Below, in pieces: positions 1 through 8,972 of a DNA stretch of 64,000 bases. Within the stretch, counting starts at the first letter, position 1. Each line of letters opens with the position of its first letter. The notes under the pieces were generated by a model, which saw only the letters and a list, made by a program, of their open reading frames with translations, was not told the DNA's origin and made no database searches. Origin of the DNA: Nocardia aurea (GTDB taxonomy: Bacteria; Actinomycetota; Actinomycetes; Mycobacteriales; Mycobacteriaceae); NCBI RefSeq assembly GCF_003123685.1, contig NZ_QCYJ01000099.1:124001-188000 (forward strand), in the 5' to 3' direction. The position numbers were made by a program, and so were the translations under genes.

Positions 1-647
1 ACCGCGTCGACCAGCGCGCGGAACAGCGGCTCGGCATCGTCCCAGCGCGGCAGCAGTTCGTAGCCGTGCTCGCCGGTGTATCCGGTGCGGCACACGCGGA
101 CCGCGCGACCGTCCCACTCGGCGTCGGCGTAGGCCATGTACTCGAGCTCGGTCGGCAGGCCGAGCGCGGTCAGCACGTCGGCCGATTTCGGGCCCTGCAC
201 GGCGAACACGGCGAAATCGCGGTGCTCGTCGGTCACCGTGACGCCCTGCGGCGCGGCCTTACGCAATTCCGCGACCACGGTCGCGGTATTCGCCGCGTTG
301 GGCACGAGGAAGATCTCGTCCTCGCCGACGTAGTAGGCGATCAGATCGTCGATCACGCCGCCCTCTTCGGTGCAGCACAGCGTGTACTGGGCCTTACCGG
401 GCCGGATTCGACCGAGATCGTTGGTCAGCGCGGAGTTCACGAATTCCGCCGCGCCCGGCCCGCGCACGGTCGCCTTGCCGAGATGACTCACGTCGAACAG
501 GCCGACCGCGGCGCGCACGGCCTGGTGTTCGGTGACTGTCCCCGCGTACGACACCGGCATCTCCCACCCGCCGAAGGGCGCGAAACTCGCGCCCAACTCG
601 GCGTGCACTCCGCGGATCGGGCCTTGCAGCAGGTTCGTCTCGGTCAC
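1..647 (-). CDS. gcvT: Aminomethyltransferase (glycine cleavage T protein), 5' part only
   Basis: This is the N-terminal 215 residues or so of GcvT; the rest lies off the left edge. GcvT transfers the aminomethyl group from lipoyl-H protein to tetrahydrofolate in the cytoplasmic glycine cleavage system. The start is a GTG at 647, and the product opens VTETNLLQGPIRGVHAELG and continues with the family hallmark FAPFGGWEMPVSY. The gene reads away from pepA, sharing a 185-bp intergenic region with it. A gcvT next to pepA and close to sucB is the arrangement I recall for M. tuberculosis Rv2211c-Rv2215. The lipoate genes lipB and lipA downstream serve the same lipoyl-dependent enzymes. The family is certain; the full length cannot be seen. 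Confidence 0.93.
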   Translation of the reverse strand, partial: MTETNLLQGPIRGVHAELGASFAPFGGWEMPVSYAGTVTEHQAVRAAVGLFDVSHLGKATVRGPGAAEFVNSALTNDLGRIRPGKAQYTLCCTEEGGVIDDLIAYYVGEDEIFLVPNAANTATVVAELRKAAPQGVTVTDEHRDFAVFAVQGPKSADVLTALGLPTELEYMAYADAEWDGRAVRVCRTGYTGEHGYELLPRWDDAEPLFRALVDA

Positions 648-820
648 CCGGCGAGCTTAGCCGCCGCCGAACCGCCGTCGGGGCGCCACGCGATCGAACC
701 CGTGCGGCGGCGCTCGCGGCGGCCGACAGGGAAACCGTGGCGTGTCGGTGACGTTCGTTTCGACAGGCGTTCGGCCCGCTACTCGGTGGCGTCGCGCTGC
801 GATACCGGAAGCGAACCGAA

Positions 821-826
821 TAACCT
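821..826 (+). promoter_or_regulatory. Possible -10 element for a leaderless pepA transcript
   Basis: TAACCT fits the actinobacterial -10 pattern TANNNT and lies 6 bp before the ATG at 833, the spacing expected when transcription starts at or next to the start codon. No clear -35 hexamer and no good ribosome-binding site are visible upstream of pepA. This is an inference from spacing only. Confidence 0.28.
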
Positions 827-832
827 GTGCCA

Positions 833-2344
833 ATGACAGCTGTTGCAGATCGCTCGCTCGGACCGGAACTGGCGCGTACCGAAACAATCGGCCCGGACAC
901 CGACGTCCTCGTCATCGGGTTGACCTCTTCGGAGAACGGCCCGGCCATCGCGCCCGACGACTTGTTCAGTGACGTGCTCGGCGCCGACATACGCGCGGAG
1001 CTGCTGGATCAGCTCGGCGCGGTCGGCGCCAAAGGTAAACCCGAAGAACTCACCCGGGTCCCGGCTCCCGCCGGGCTGGAAGGCGTCACCAGCGTGCTCG
1101 CGGTCGGGCTCGGGTCCCCCGACAAGGTCGACGCGGAACAGATCCGTCGCTCGGCGGGTGTGGCGGCCCGCTCGCTCAGCGGCACCGAACTGGTCGTGAC
1201 CACCCTGTCCGGACTCGATCTCGGGGCCGCGGCCGAAGGCTTCTACCTGGGCGCGTACACCTTCACCCCGTTCAAATCCGGCAAATCCGCGCCGAAGTCG
1301 GACGAGCGTCCCGTGGTACGGGTCGAATTGCTCGTCCCCGAACCGGAATTCGGCACCACCGAACTCCTGCGCGCGCAACTCGTCGCCGAAGCCGTCGCCA
1401 CCGCGCGCGATTTCGTCAACACTCCGCCGAGCCACCTGTTCCCCGCCGAATTCGCCACGCGGGCGGCGACACTCGCCGAGGCCGCGGGGCTGGAGGTCGA
1501 GGTTCTCGACGAGAACGCCCTGGAAGCGGGCGGTTACGGCGGTGTGCTCGGCGTCGGCAAGGGTTCGTCGCGACCGCCGCGGCTGGTCCGGCTCACCTAC
1601 GCGGGCGGTGACAAGAAGGTCGCGCTGGTCGGCAAGGGCGTCACCTTCGACACCGGCGGTATCTCGATCAAGCCCGCGCAGAACATGGAGAACATGACCT
1701 CGGATATGGCGGGAGCGGCCGCGGTCATCGCGGCCACCCTGCTCGCGGCGCGGCTCGGCCTGCCGATCACGGTGACCGCCGTCGTCCCGATGGCCGAGAA
1801 CATGCCGTCCTCCACCGCGCAGCGGCCGGGCGACGTGCTCACCCAGTACGGCGGCACCACCGTCGAAGTGATCAACACCGACGCCGAGGGCCGCCTCATC
1901 CTGGCCGACGCCATCGTGCGGGCGGGCGAGGACTCCCCCGAGTACATCATCGACGTCGCCACCCTCACCGGCGCCCAACTGGTCGCGCTCGGCACCCGCA
2001 CCCCGGGCGTCATGGGCACCGACGATTTCCGCGACCGGGTCGCGCGCATCTCCCGCGAGGTCGGCGAGAACGGGTGGGCCATGCCGCTTCCCACCGAACT
2101 GCGGGCCGACCTGAATTCCAAGGTCGCCGATCTGGCCAATGTCGCACCGCACCGGTGGGGCGGCATGCTCTCGGCCGCGCTGTTCCTCAAGGAGTTCGTC
2201 CCCGAGGGCGTGCAGTGGGCCCACCTCGATGTCGCGGGTCCGGCGTACAACACCGGCGGGCCCTTCGGCTATGTCGGTAAGGGCGGCACCGGGGTTCCGG
2301 TGCGGACCCTGATCGCCGTCATCGAGGACATCGCGGCGGAGTAG
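833..2344 (+). CDS. pepA: Leucyl aminopeptidase, M17 family
   Basis: A cytoplasmic M17 metallo-aminopeptidase of about 503 residues that removes N-terminal residues from peptides using two metal ions. The signature NTDAEGRL, carrying metal and bicarbonate-site residues, is intact. The upstream motif with the metal-binding Lys and Asp (GVTFDTGGISIKP) and the following MTSDMAGAAAV segment are also present. Length is normal for the family. I chose ATG 833 rather than the in-frame GTG at 827 because the possible -10 element overlaps the region before it. It diverges from gcvT and is convergent with the small gene at 2468-2830. The mycobacterial counterpart (Rv2213) is usually called pepB. No unusual feature is seen. 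Confidence 0.93.
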   Translation: MTAVADRSLGPELARTETIGPDTDVLVIGLTSSENGPAIAPDDLFSDVLGADIRAELLDQLGAVGAKGKPEELTRVPAPAGLEGVTSVLAVGLGSPDKVDAEQIRRSAGVAARSLSGTELVVTTLSGLDLGAAAEGFYLGAYTFTPFKSGKSAPKSDERPVVRVELLVPEPEFGTTELLRAQLVAEAVATARDFVNTPPSHLFPAEFATRAATLAEAAGLEVEVLDENALEAGGYGGVLGVGKGSSRPPRLVRLTYAGGDKKVALVGKGVTFDTGGISIKPAQNMENMTSDMAGAAAVIAATLLAARLGLPITVTAVVPMAENMPSSTAQRPGDVLTQYGGTTVEVINTDAEGRLILADAIVRAGEDSPEYIIDVATLTGAQLVALGTRTPGVMGTDDFRDRVARISREVGENGWAMPLPTELRADLNSKVADLANVAPHRWGGMLSAALFLKEFVPEGVQWAHLDVAGPAYNTGGPFGYVGKGGTGVPVRTLIAVIEDIAAE

Positions 2345-2351
2345 CCGGTGA

Positions 2352-2374
2352 GCCCGGGGGCCTGCGGCCCGGGC
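2352..2374. terminator. Candidate hairpin between convergent genes
   Basis: A 7-bp perfect inverted repeat, GCCCGGG and CCCGGGC, encloses a 9-nt GC-rich spacer 8 bp after the pepA stop. There is no T-run, as is common in high-GC actinobacteria. Its place between convergent genes supports a terminator role. Confidence 0.42.
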
Positions 2375-2467
2375 ACACGCCGGATTTCCAGCGAGGGCGA
2401 CCACGGACGACGAGGATTGCCGCGCGCTCGGTCGAGTCGGGATCGGACACCGATCGAGCACGCGGTC

Positions 2468-2830
2468 TCAGAGATCGCGCAGTTCGTCGTCGAAGGCGCG
2501 CTGTCGCTCGATCCGCTTGCGCGCGTCGTGGTCCCGCATCCGCTGCGGATAGCCGGTCTTGCCGACGTCGTAGACGGGGATCCGCAGATCCGAGGCCAAT
2601 CGCCGCGCCCCGCGTTCCCCGACGATCCGCCGGGTCCATTCCCCGTCGGAGGCGACCAGCACGACAGTGACATCGGTCACTGTCGTCTTGGGCTCGAGGA
2701 ACCCCTCCACCCCTTCGCGGGCGCGCACCCACTCGGCCAGGTAGCGAGTATCCGCGTTACCCGCACTCCCCCGGCGCCCCGTACCTCTGCCCCCGGTCAC
2801 AGCGCCACGGAAACGATCCAGCAAACCCAT
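2468..2830 (-). CDS. Conserved hypothetical protein, 120 aa
   Basis: A small soluble protein opening MGLLDRFRGAVTG, with a basic Gly/Arg-rich N-terminus followed by a mixed alpha/beta core. The central part (TVTDVTVVLVASDGEWTRR, then RRLASDLRIPVYDVGKTGYP) reads like a compact Rossmann-type or single-domain fold, but no catalytic motif is recognised. The ATG at 2830 is preferred over a GTG 18 bp upstream, because that GTG lies inside a GTGAGGAGG stretch that makes a good ribosome-binding site for the later start. It is convergent with pepA. High third-position GC and the good ribosome-binding site support a real gene. The function is unknown to me. Confidence 0.68.
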   Translation of the reverse strand: MGLLDRFRGAVTGGRGTGRRGSAGNADTRYLAEWVRAREGVEGFLEPKTTVTDVTVVLVASDGEWTRRIVGERGARRLASDLRIPVYDVGKTGYPQRMRDHDARKRIERQRAFDDELRDL

Positions 2831-3087
2831 CGACGCCGACCTCCTCACGGCACGGCGGAAACCTCACCACCGGTCTTTCCATCTTGCCAGCTGGGCGGCA
2901 GATGGACGCCCTGTGCTACATGCCACGCGATCGAGTGCAAGGATGGATCGCGGTACAAGAACCACACGGATCTCCGGTGCCGCCGAATGGTCGGTGGCTT
3001 GCGGACTTTCGCCGCGACCCGCGGCGCGAGGTCCGCCGGAGATCAACTGTTGTAGAACCCGTCGAGCAGTCAGAGGAGTCAACGGAC

Positions 3088-4863
3088 ATGGCCTTCTCCG
3101 TCCAGATGCCGGCTCTTGGTGAGAGCGTCACCGAGGGAACGGTGACCAGGTGGCTGAAGCAGGAAGGAGACACGGTCGAGGTCGACGAGCCGCTGCTCGA
3201 AGTCTCCACCGATAAGGTCGACACCGAAATCCCGTCGCCGGCGGCGGGCGTGCTGTCGAAGATCGTCGCCGCGGAAGACGACGTTGTCGAGGTCGGCGGT
3301 GAGCTCGGCGTGATCAGCGACGCGGGCGAAGCGCCAGCGGCCGAGTCTTCCCCCGAGCCCGAGGCCGCAGCGCCCGAGCCGGAACCCGAACCCGAGCCGG
3401 AACCCACCCCGGCGCCCGCCGCGCAGTCGGCCCCCGAACCCGCGCCCGCCGCGGCCTCGGCCGCCCCGGCCTCCGGATCGGGAACCCCCGTCAAGATGCC
3501 CGAACTCGGCGAGTCGGTCACCGAGGGCACGGTCACACGCTGGCTCAAGGCCGTCGGTGACGAAGTCGCCGTCGACGAGCCGCTGCTCGAGGTGTCGACC
3601 GACAAGGTGGATACCGAGATCCCGTCTCCCGTCGCCGGCACCCTGCTGGAGATCAGCGCACAGGAAGACGATGTCGTCGAGGTCGGCGGACAGCTCGGCG
3701 TGATCGGCAGCGGATCCCCCGCCGCCGCGGCGCCCGAGCCCGAGCCCGAGCCCGCACCCGCGCCGGAACCGGAGCCGGAGCCCGCACCCGCCGCGGCCGC
3801 GCCCGCACCGAAACCCGCCCCCGCCCCCGCTCCTGCGCCCGCCAAGGCTCCGGCCCCGGCGCCCGCTCCGGCCAAGGCCCCGGCGGCCACCGCCACCGCG
3901 GATTCCTCCGGCAACGGCGCGACCCCGTACGTCACCCCGCTGGTCAGGAAACTGGCCGAGGAGAACGGCGTCGACCTGGGTTCGCTCAGCGGTTCCGGTG
4001 TCGGCGGACGCATCCGCAAGCAGGACGTCATCGCCGCCGCCGAGGCCAAGAAGGCCCCCGAGCCCGCCCCGGCTCCGGCCGCCGCACCCGCCGCGAAGGC
4101 TCCCGCCGCCGCTGCCGCGCCGTCGCCCAAGCTGGCGCATCTGCGCGGCACCGTGCAGAAGGCCAGCCGCATCCGGCAGATCACGGCCACCAAGACCAGG
4201 GAATCGCTGCAGACCACCGCGCAGCTCACCCAGGTGCACGAGGCCGACGTCACCAAGATCGCGTCGCTGCGCAGCCAGGCCAAGGCCGGTTTCAAGAGCC
4301 GCGAGGGCGTCAACCTGACGTTCCTGCCGTTCTTCGCCAAGGCCGTTGTCGAGGCGCTCGGGGTGCACCCGAACGTCAATGCCAGCTACGACGAGTCGAG
4401 CAAGGAGATCACCTACCACGCGTCGGTGCACCTCGGCATCGCCGTGGACACCGAGCAGGGTCTGCTCTCCCCGGTGATCCACAACGCCAGTGACCTGTCG
4501 CTGGCGGGCCTGGCGCGTGCCATCGCCGATATCGCCGACCGGGCCCGCAACGGCGGACTCAAGCCGGATGAGTTGGCGGGCGGCACCTTCACGGTGACCA
4601 ACATCGGCAGCCAGGGCGCGCTGTTCGACACTCCGATCCTGCTCCCGCCGCAGGTGGGCATGCTCGGAACCGGCGCGATCGTCAAGCGCCCGGTGGTGGT
4701 GACCGACGAGACCGGCAACGAGTCCATCGGCGTCCGGTCGATGTGCTACCTGCCGCTCACCTACGATCACCGCCTCATCGACGGCGCGGATGCCGGTCGC
4801 TTCCTGACCACCATCCGGCATCGACTCGAGGAAGCGGCGTTCGAAGCGGACCTCGGCCTGTAG
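3088..4863 (+). CDS. sucB: Dihydrolipoamide acyltransferase E2 (2-oxoglutarate dehydrogenase type)
   Basis: The E2 core enzyme of a 2-oxoacid dehydrogenase complex, about 591 residues. There are two N-terminal lipoyl domains (about 1-78 and 132-208) with lipoyl lysines at about K43 and K173, each inside STDKVDTEIPSP. Pro/Ala/Glu-rich linkers follow each domain. A peripheral subunit-binding domain (VTPLVRKLAEENGVDLGSL) and a C-terminal catalytic domain come next, with the active-site HRLIDG at H561 and D565. A longer frame opens upstream, but ATG 3088 has an AGAGGAG ribosome-binding site and begins exactly at the lipoyl fold. It corresponds to Rv2215 (sucB/dlaT). In mycobacteria this E2 serves pyruvate dehydrogenase and peroxynitrite defence, so the true substrate could be pyruvate. 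The lipB and lipA genes downstream supply its cofactor. Confidence 0.93.
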   Translation: MAFSVQMPALGESVTEGTVTRWLKQEGDTVEVDEPLLEVSTDKVDTEIPSPAAGVLSKIVAAEDDVVEVGGELGVISDAGEAPAAESSPEPEAAAPEPEPEPEPEPTPAPAAQSAPEPAPAAASAAPASGSGTPVKMPELGESVTEGTVTRWLKAVGDEVAVDEPLLEVSTDKVDTEIPSPVAGTLLEISAQEDDVVEVGGQLGVIGSGSPAAAAPEPEPEPAPAPEPEPEPAPAAAAPAPKPAPAPAPAPAKAPAPAPAPAKAPAATATADSSGNGATPYVTPLVRKLAEENGVDLGSLSGSGVGGRIRKQDVIAAAEAKKAPEPAPAPAAAPAAKAPAAAAAPSPKLAHLRGTVQKASRIRQITATKTRESLQTTAQLTQVHEADVTKIASLRSQAKAGFKSREGVNLTFLPFFAKAVVEALGVHPNVNASYDESSKEITYHASVHLGIAVDTEQGLLSPVIHNASDLSLAGLARAIADIADRARNGGLKPDELAGGTFTVTNIGSQGALFDTPILLPPQVGMLGTGAIVKRPVVVTDETGNESIGVRSMCYLPLTYDHRLIDGADAGRFLTTIRHRLEEAAFEADLGL

Positions 4864-4886
4864 TTCGGGAAGGTCGTCTGTCACCC

Positions 4887-5795
4887 ATGAAGGTCGTGAT
4901 CGCCGGTTCGTCCGGGCTGATCGGGACGGCGCTCGTCGCGGCACTGCGCCGCGACGGGCACGAGGTGGCTCGTCTGGTGCGTCGCCGCGCCGCCGCACCG
5001 GACGAATTCGTGTGGGATCCCGCCCGTGCCGAACTGGACGGGCGGGCCCTGCGCGACGCCGACGCCGTCGTGAACCTCTGCGGCGCGAGCATCGGTCGCC
5101 GTCGCTGGAACGGCCACTACAAACAGGAACTGCGCGACAGCCGCATCACCCCGACCGACGTCCTCGCCGACAAGGTCGCAGGCGCGGGCGTACCCGTCCT
5201 GGTCAATGCCAGCGGCGTGCACTATTACGGCGGCGACACCGGCGACCGCGTCGTCGACGAGTCCTCCCCCGCCGGAACGAGTTTCCTGGCCACCCTGTGC
5301 CGCGACTGGGAAGCCGCGACCAAACCCGCCGTCGCCGCGGGTGTGCGCACGGTGCTGCTGCGCAGCGCCGTGGTGCTGTCCAGGAACGGCGGCATGCTCG
5401 ACGCCCTGCGCCCGCTGTACTCCCTCGGCCTGGGCGGCCGCTTGGGCAGCGGACGCCAGTACGCGCCGTGGATCTCCCTCGACGACGAGATCGGCGCCAT
5501 CGTCTTCGCGCTCACCAACCAGACCGTCGGCGGCCCCGTCAACGCGGTAGGCCCGGCCCCGGTCACCAACGCCGAATTCAACCGCGCGCTCGGCAAGGCC
5601 CTGCACCGTCCGACCCCGCTCGTGGTACCCGCCTTCGCGCTGCGCGCCGTGGTCGGCGAATTCGCCGACGAGGCCGTGCTGAGCGGCCCGCGCGCCATCC
5701 CGACGGCGTTGGAGGAAGCCGGATACACCTTCCGTCACCCGACCATCGGCGCGGCGCTGGCCTCGGTGATCGGCCGAGGCGGAGACGACCGGTGA
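4887..5795 (+). CDS. TIGR01777-type NAD(P)-dependent epimerase-like protein
   Basis: A 302-residue protein starting MKVVIAGSSGLIGTAL, which contains the GxxGxxG Rossmann dinucleotide-binding motif of short-chain dehydrogenase-like epimerases. The middle segment (VNLCGASIGRRRW) and later RITPTDVLADKV and VLVNASGVHYYGG are typical of the TIGR01777/YfcH family, and the DUF1731-like C-terminus (GPVNAVGPAPVTNAEFNRAL) is present. The substrate is unknown for the whole family. The start follows sucB by 23 bp and the end overlaps the next gene by 4 bp, so sucB, this gene and the acetyltransferase probably form one transcript. It corresponds to Rv2216 in the conserved block. Confidence 0.86.
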   Translation: MKVVIAGSSGLIGTALVAALRRDGHEVARLVRRRAAAPDEFVWDPARAELDGRALRDADAVVNLCGASIGRRRWNGHYKQELRDSRITPTDVLADKVAGAGVPVLVNASGVHYYGGDTGDRVVDESSPAGTSFLATLCRDWEAATKPAVAAGVRTVLLRSAVVLSRNGGMLDALRPLYSLGLGGRLGSGRQYAPWISLDDEIGAIVFALTNQTVGGPVNAVGPAPVTNAEFNRALGKALHRPTPLVVPAFALRAVVGEFADEAVLSGPRAIPTALEEAGYTFRHPTIGAALASVIGRGGDDR

Positions 5796-6316
5796 CCGAA
5801 ACCGATTCCCACGTGATCCGGGATGCCCGGCACGCGGATCTCCCCGCAATCCTCGCCATCCACAACGCCAATATCGCCACCTCCACCGCGATCTGGGATA
5901 TCGACCAGGTCGGGATCGAGGAACGCGAGAACTGGTTCCGGGATCGCGGCGCGGCGGGGATGCCCGTTCTGGTCGCCGAGGTCGACGGCGACGTCGCCGG
6001 TTACGCCAGCTACGGCCAGTGGCGGCCCAAGGTCGGATACCGCTTCTCCGTGGAGAATTCGGTGTACATCGACGAGCGGTTCCACCGGCGCGGCCTCGCC
6101 ACCGCGCTGCTCACCGAACTGATCTCCCGCGCGTCGTCCTCGGGGCGCGTGCACGCGATGATCGCGGCCATCGAATCGAGTAACGAGGCGTCGGTCGTCC
6201 TGCACGAGCGCTTCGGTTTCGTCATCGTCGGCCGGTTGCCCGAGGTCGGATACAAATTCGACCGCTGGATGGATCTCACCCTGATGCAATTGGCCCTGCC
6301 GGTGGACCCCCGGTAG
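5792..6316 (+). CDS. GNAT-family N-acetyltransferase, phosphinothricin acetyltransferase-like
   Basis: A 174-residue single-domain GNAT enzyme. It opens VTETDSHVIRDARHADLPAIL, and the early IHNANIATSTAIWD and RENWFRDR segments are characteristic of the PAT/MddA group, which acetylates phosphinothricin, methionine sulfone or related amino acids with acetyl-CoA. The acetyl-CoA loop is in the IDERFHRRGLATALL region, and ESSNEASVVLHERFGF forms the usual C-terminal strand-helix. The GTG start overlaps the preceding stop codon by 4 bp (GTGA), indicating translational coupling. The native substrate cannot be decided from sequence. Confidence 0.85.
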   Translation: MTETDSHVIRDARHADLPAILAIHNANIATSTAIWDIDQVGIEERENWFRDRGAAGMPVLVAEVDGDVAGYASYGQWRPKVGYRFSVENSVYIDERFHRRGLATALLTELISRASSSGRVHAMIAAIESSNEASVVLHERFGFVIVGRLPEVGYKFDRWMDLTLMQLALPVDPR

Positions 6317-6388
6317 ATCCCGGATCGAGGCCACCCCCGGCACGCCACGAGTGGCACACTCGGCCGGCGGTTGCGATCATCGATCCCC

Positions 6389-6733
6389 ATGACCCGCGGA
6401 CTGCCCGAACTGGACGTGGCCCGTGCGCGACGCTGGGCCGCGAAGCAGGTCCCCGAGCACGTGCGCGACGAGATCCGCGTCGAATGCGATATCGCCGCAC
6501 GTCATCTGACGATCTGCGAATGCAGGCCGCCCTGGCGCGAGGATTTCGGCCCGGAATGGACACGTTTCCCGATCGCACGGTTGCACTTCACCAAGACCAC
6601 CGGCCTGTGGACGTTGTACTGGCGCGACCGGAACCTGAAATTCCACCGCTATCGCTACCTGGAGCCCAGTCCCCACATCCACGACCTGCTCGAATATCTC
6701 GACCAACGAGCCGACCCGATCTTCTGGGGTTGA
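6389..6733 (+). CDS. DUF3024 domain protein
   Basis: A 114-residue protein consisting of one DUF3024 domain. Family-type features are ICECRPPWRE, PIARLHFTKTTGLWTLYWRD and the closing EYLDQRADPIFWG. DUF3024 proteins have no established function; they are small, soluble and widespread in bacteria. ATG 6389 was chosen over a TTG 18 bp upstream because the domain begins directly after it. It sits alone, 72 bp after the acetyltransferase and 87 bp before lipB, all on the same strand, so read-through into lipB is possible. Confidence 0.74.
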   Translation: MTRGLPELDVARARRWAAKQVPEHVRDEIRVECDIAARHLTICECRPPWREDFGPEWTRFPIARLHFTKTTGLWTLYWRDRNLKFHRYRYLEPSPHIHDLLEYLDQRADPIFWG

Positions 6734-6820
6734 TCGCCGCCGAGCACACCGGCAACCCTGTGGCATTGCCCACACCATGTCCATTCGGCCGTCGATCCGC
6801 CTGGGCGTAACGTCGACGGG

Positions 6821-7732
6821 GTGAACGACACGCGCACCGTGCGGTCCGCTCGATTCGATACCACCCCGATCGTGATCGAGGACCTCGGACTCATCGACTA
6901 CCACTCGGCCTGGGATCTACAGCGCGAATACGCCGCCGAACGCGCCGACGGCATCGGAGCGGATCACCTTCTGCTCCTCGAACACCCGTCGGTCTACACC
7001 GCGGGACGCCGCACCGAAACCGAGGACCTGCCGATCGACGGCAGTCCGGTGGTCGAGGTCGACCGCGGCGGCAAGATCACCTGGCACGGCCCCGGCCAGC
7101 TTGTCGGCTACCCGATCGTGCGCCTGGCCGCACCGGTCGACGTCGTCGCCTACGTGCGCCGCCTGGAAGAAGCGCTGATCTCGGTGGTCACCGGTTTCGG
7201 CATCACCTGCGGCCGTATCGAAGGCCGCTCCGGCGTGTGGCTGCCCGCTGCCGACCTGCTGGCCGAGCGCAAGATCGCCGCGATCGGCGTGCGCGTGCAA
7301 CGCGGGGTCGCCCTGCACGGCATCTCCCTGAACTGCAATTCCGCGATGGACGGCTTCCAGGCCATCGTCCCCTGCGGCATTCGCGACGCGGGCGTCACCA
7401 CGCTGACCCGCGAACTCGGTCGCGAGGTCACCGTCGCGGAGGTCAAGCCGCTGGTCTCCGACGCCATCGTGCGCGCGTTGAACGGCGACCTCCCGGTGAC
7501 GGCCCACGACATCGCGCGCACGACGCCCGAGGTCACCGCGGCGGTGAGGATCCCGAACCCTTCGGCCGACACCGCCGCGCGCGCTCATGCGACGCGTTCG
7601 CCGTCCACCCCGGCGGACAGCTCGATTCCGGTGCGGGCCACAGACGCCACCGCAGCCCGCCCACAGCCGACAGCGACCGGTGTGACTGCCCCGTCGGCGA
7701 CCGACACCGAAAGCGTAAGGTCGACCCTGTGA
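6821..7732 (+). CDS. lipB: Lipoyl(octanoyl) transferase LipB with C-terminal extension
   Basis: LipB moves the octanoyl group from octanoyl-ACP to the lipoyl domains of E2 and H proteins. Visible motifs are EHPSVYTAGRR, the substrate-binding GGKITWHGPGQLVGYP, GRSGVW, the catalytic lysine in ERKIAAIGVR, and the catalytic cysteine in IVPCGI. The core ends near residue 235; the family is usually 210-240 residues. Here about 65 more residues follow, rich in Ala, Thr, Pro and Ser and probably disordered. The GTG start at 6821 fits the start of the domain. The stop codon overlaps the lipA GTG by 4 bp, so lipB and lipA are co-transcribed and coupled. The lipA product finishes the cofactor by inserting sulfur. 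Confidence 0.94.
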   Translation: MNDTRTVRSARFDTTPIVIEDLGLIDYHSAWDLQREYAAERADGIGADHLLLLEHPSVYTAGRRTETEDLPIDGSPVVEVDRGGKITWHGPGQLVGYPIVRLAAPVDVVAYVRRLEEALISVVTGFGITCGRIEGRSGVWLPAADLLAERKIAAIGVRVQRGVALHGISLNCNSAMDGFQAIVPCGIRDAGVTTLTRELGREVTVAEVKPLVSDAIVRALNGDLPVTAHDIARTTPEVTAAVRIPNPSADTAARAHATRSPSTPADSSIPVRATDATAARPQPTATGVTAPSATDTESVRSTL

Positions 7733-8745
7733 CCTCAGCCGACGCCCCCGCTGGCCGCAAACTCCTGCGGATCGAAGCGCGCAACGCGGAGACCCCGATC
7801 GAGCGCAAGCCCAAGTGGATCCGTACCCGCGCCACCATGGGCCCCGAGTACACCGAACTCAAGGGCCTGGTCAAGCGCGAGGGCCTGCACACCGTGTGCG
7901 AGGAAGCGGGCTGCCCCAATATCTTCGAATGCTGGGAAGACCGCGAGGCCACCTTCCTCATCGGCGGCGAGCAGTGCACCCGCCGCTGCGACTTCTGCCA
8001 GATCGACACCGGCAAACCCGCCGCCCTCGACCGCGACGAGCCCCGCCGCGTCGCCGAGAGCGTCCAGGCCATGGGCCTGCGCTACTCCACCATCACCGGC
8101 GTCGCCCGCGACGACCTCGACGACGGCGGCGCCTGGCTCTACGCCGAAACCGTCCGCGCCATCAAGGGTTTGAACCCGAACACCGGCGTGGAACTGCTCA
8201 TCCCCGATTTCAACGCCGACCCCGACCAACTCGCCGAGGTGTTCTCCTCACGCCCGGAGGTGTTGGCGCACAACCTCGAAACCGTGCCGCGCATCTTCAA
8301 GCGCATCCGTCCCGCGTTCCGCTACGAACGATCACTCTCGGTACTCACCGCCGCGCGCGAGGCCGGACTGGTCACCAAGTCCAACCTCATCCTCGGCATG
8401 GGCGAGACACCGGAGGAGGTCACCCAGGCGATGCGCGACCTGCACGAAGCCGGCTGCGACATCCTCACCATCACCCAGTACCTGCGGCCCTCGCCCCGGC
8501 ATCATCCGGTGGACCGGTGGGTGAAGCCCGAAGAGTTCGTCGAGCATTCGAAGACGGCCGAGGAGATCGGTTACGCCGGTGTCATGGCGGGGCCGCTGGT
8601 CCGCTCCTCGTACCGGGCGGGTCGCTTGTACGCCCAGGCGATGGCCCACCACGGCCGCGAAATCCCTTCCGCCATGGCCCATCTCGCCCAGGAGGGCAGC
8701 GCTTCTCAGGAAGCCAGCTCCGTTCTGGCCCGCTTCGGCAGCTGA
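7729..8745 (+). CDS. lipA: Lipoyl synthase LipA
   Basis: A radical SAM enzyme of 338 residues that inserts two sulfur atoms into the octanoyl chain carried by E2 and H proteins. Both iron-sulfur sites are visible: the auxiliary cluster C57, C62, C68 (CEEAGCPNIFEC) and the radical SAM CxxxCxxC at C83, C87, C90 (CTRRCDFC). The later motifs LAHNLETVPRIF and TKSNLILGMGET are standard for the family, and the C-terminal AGPLVRSSYRAG carries the conserved Arg-Ser-Ser-Tyr. The GTG start at 7729 overlaps the end of lipB by 4 bp. In the mycobacterial block the DUF4191 gene follows directly; here nearly 16 kb of other genes intervene. Confidence 0.97.
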   Translation: MTSADAPAGRKLLRIEARNAETPIERKPKWIRTRATMGPEYTELKGLVKREGLHTVCEEAGCPNIFECWEDREATFLIGGEQCTRRCDFCQIDTGKPAALDRDEPRRVAESVQAMGLRYSTITGVARDDLDDGGAWLYAETVRAIKGLNPNTGVELLIPDFNADPDQLAEVFSSRPEVLAHNLETVPRIFKRIRPAFRYERSLSVLTAAREAGLVTKSNLILGMGETPEEVTQAMRDLHEAGCDILTITQYLRPSPRHHPVDRWVKPEEFVEHSKTAEEIGYAGVMAGPLVRSSYRAGRLYAQAMAHHGREIPSAMAHLAQEGSASQEASSVLARFGS

Positions 8746-8972
8746 ACGGCTCTCCGGAGACCGCCCCGGATCAGGCCGCCTCTCGGCTGCGAGCCGGAGT
8801 CGTCCGATGCGGCCCGTCGTGGCGCAAACCCCGTACGACTCGACACCGGGTGCGCCCGCGAGTTTCTCCGAGGAAGATCGCGGAGAACGTCGGCGGGCAC
8901 GCACACGGGTCCGGCCCGGTTGCGATCAGTCCGGTACGCACGCCATCCTCCAGCCGCTGCGAGCTAAACAAA

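Noticed and set aside
3340..3900. Repeated GC-rich units resembling a CRISPR array
   Set aside because: The units are very short, irregular and in frame within sucB; no spacers of constant length exist. The Cas4-like nuclease at 11371 therefore has no array in this window.
2916..4379. Minus-strand frame opposite sucB with Gly/Ser/Ala repeats
   Set aside because: The repeats are the mirror of the Pro/Ala/Glu linkers of E2; no start signal or motif supports it.
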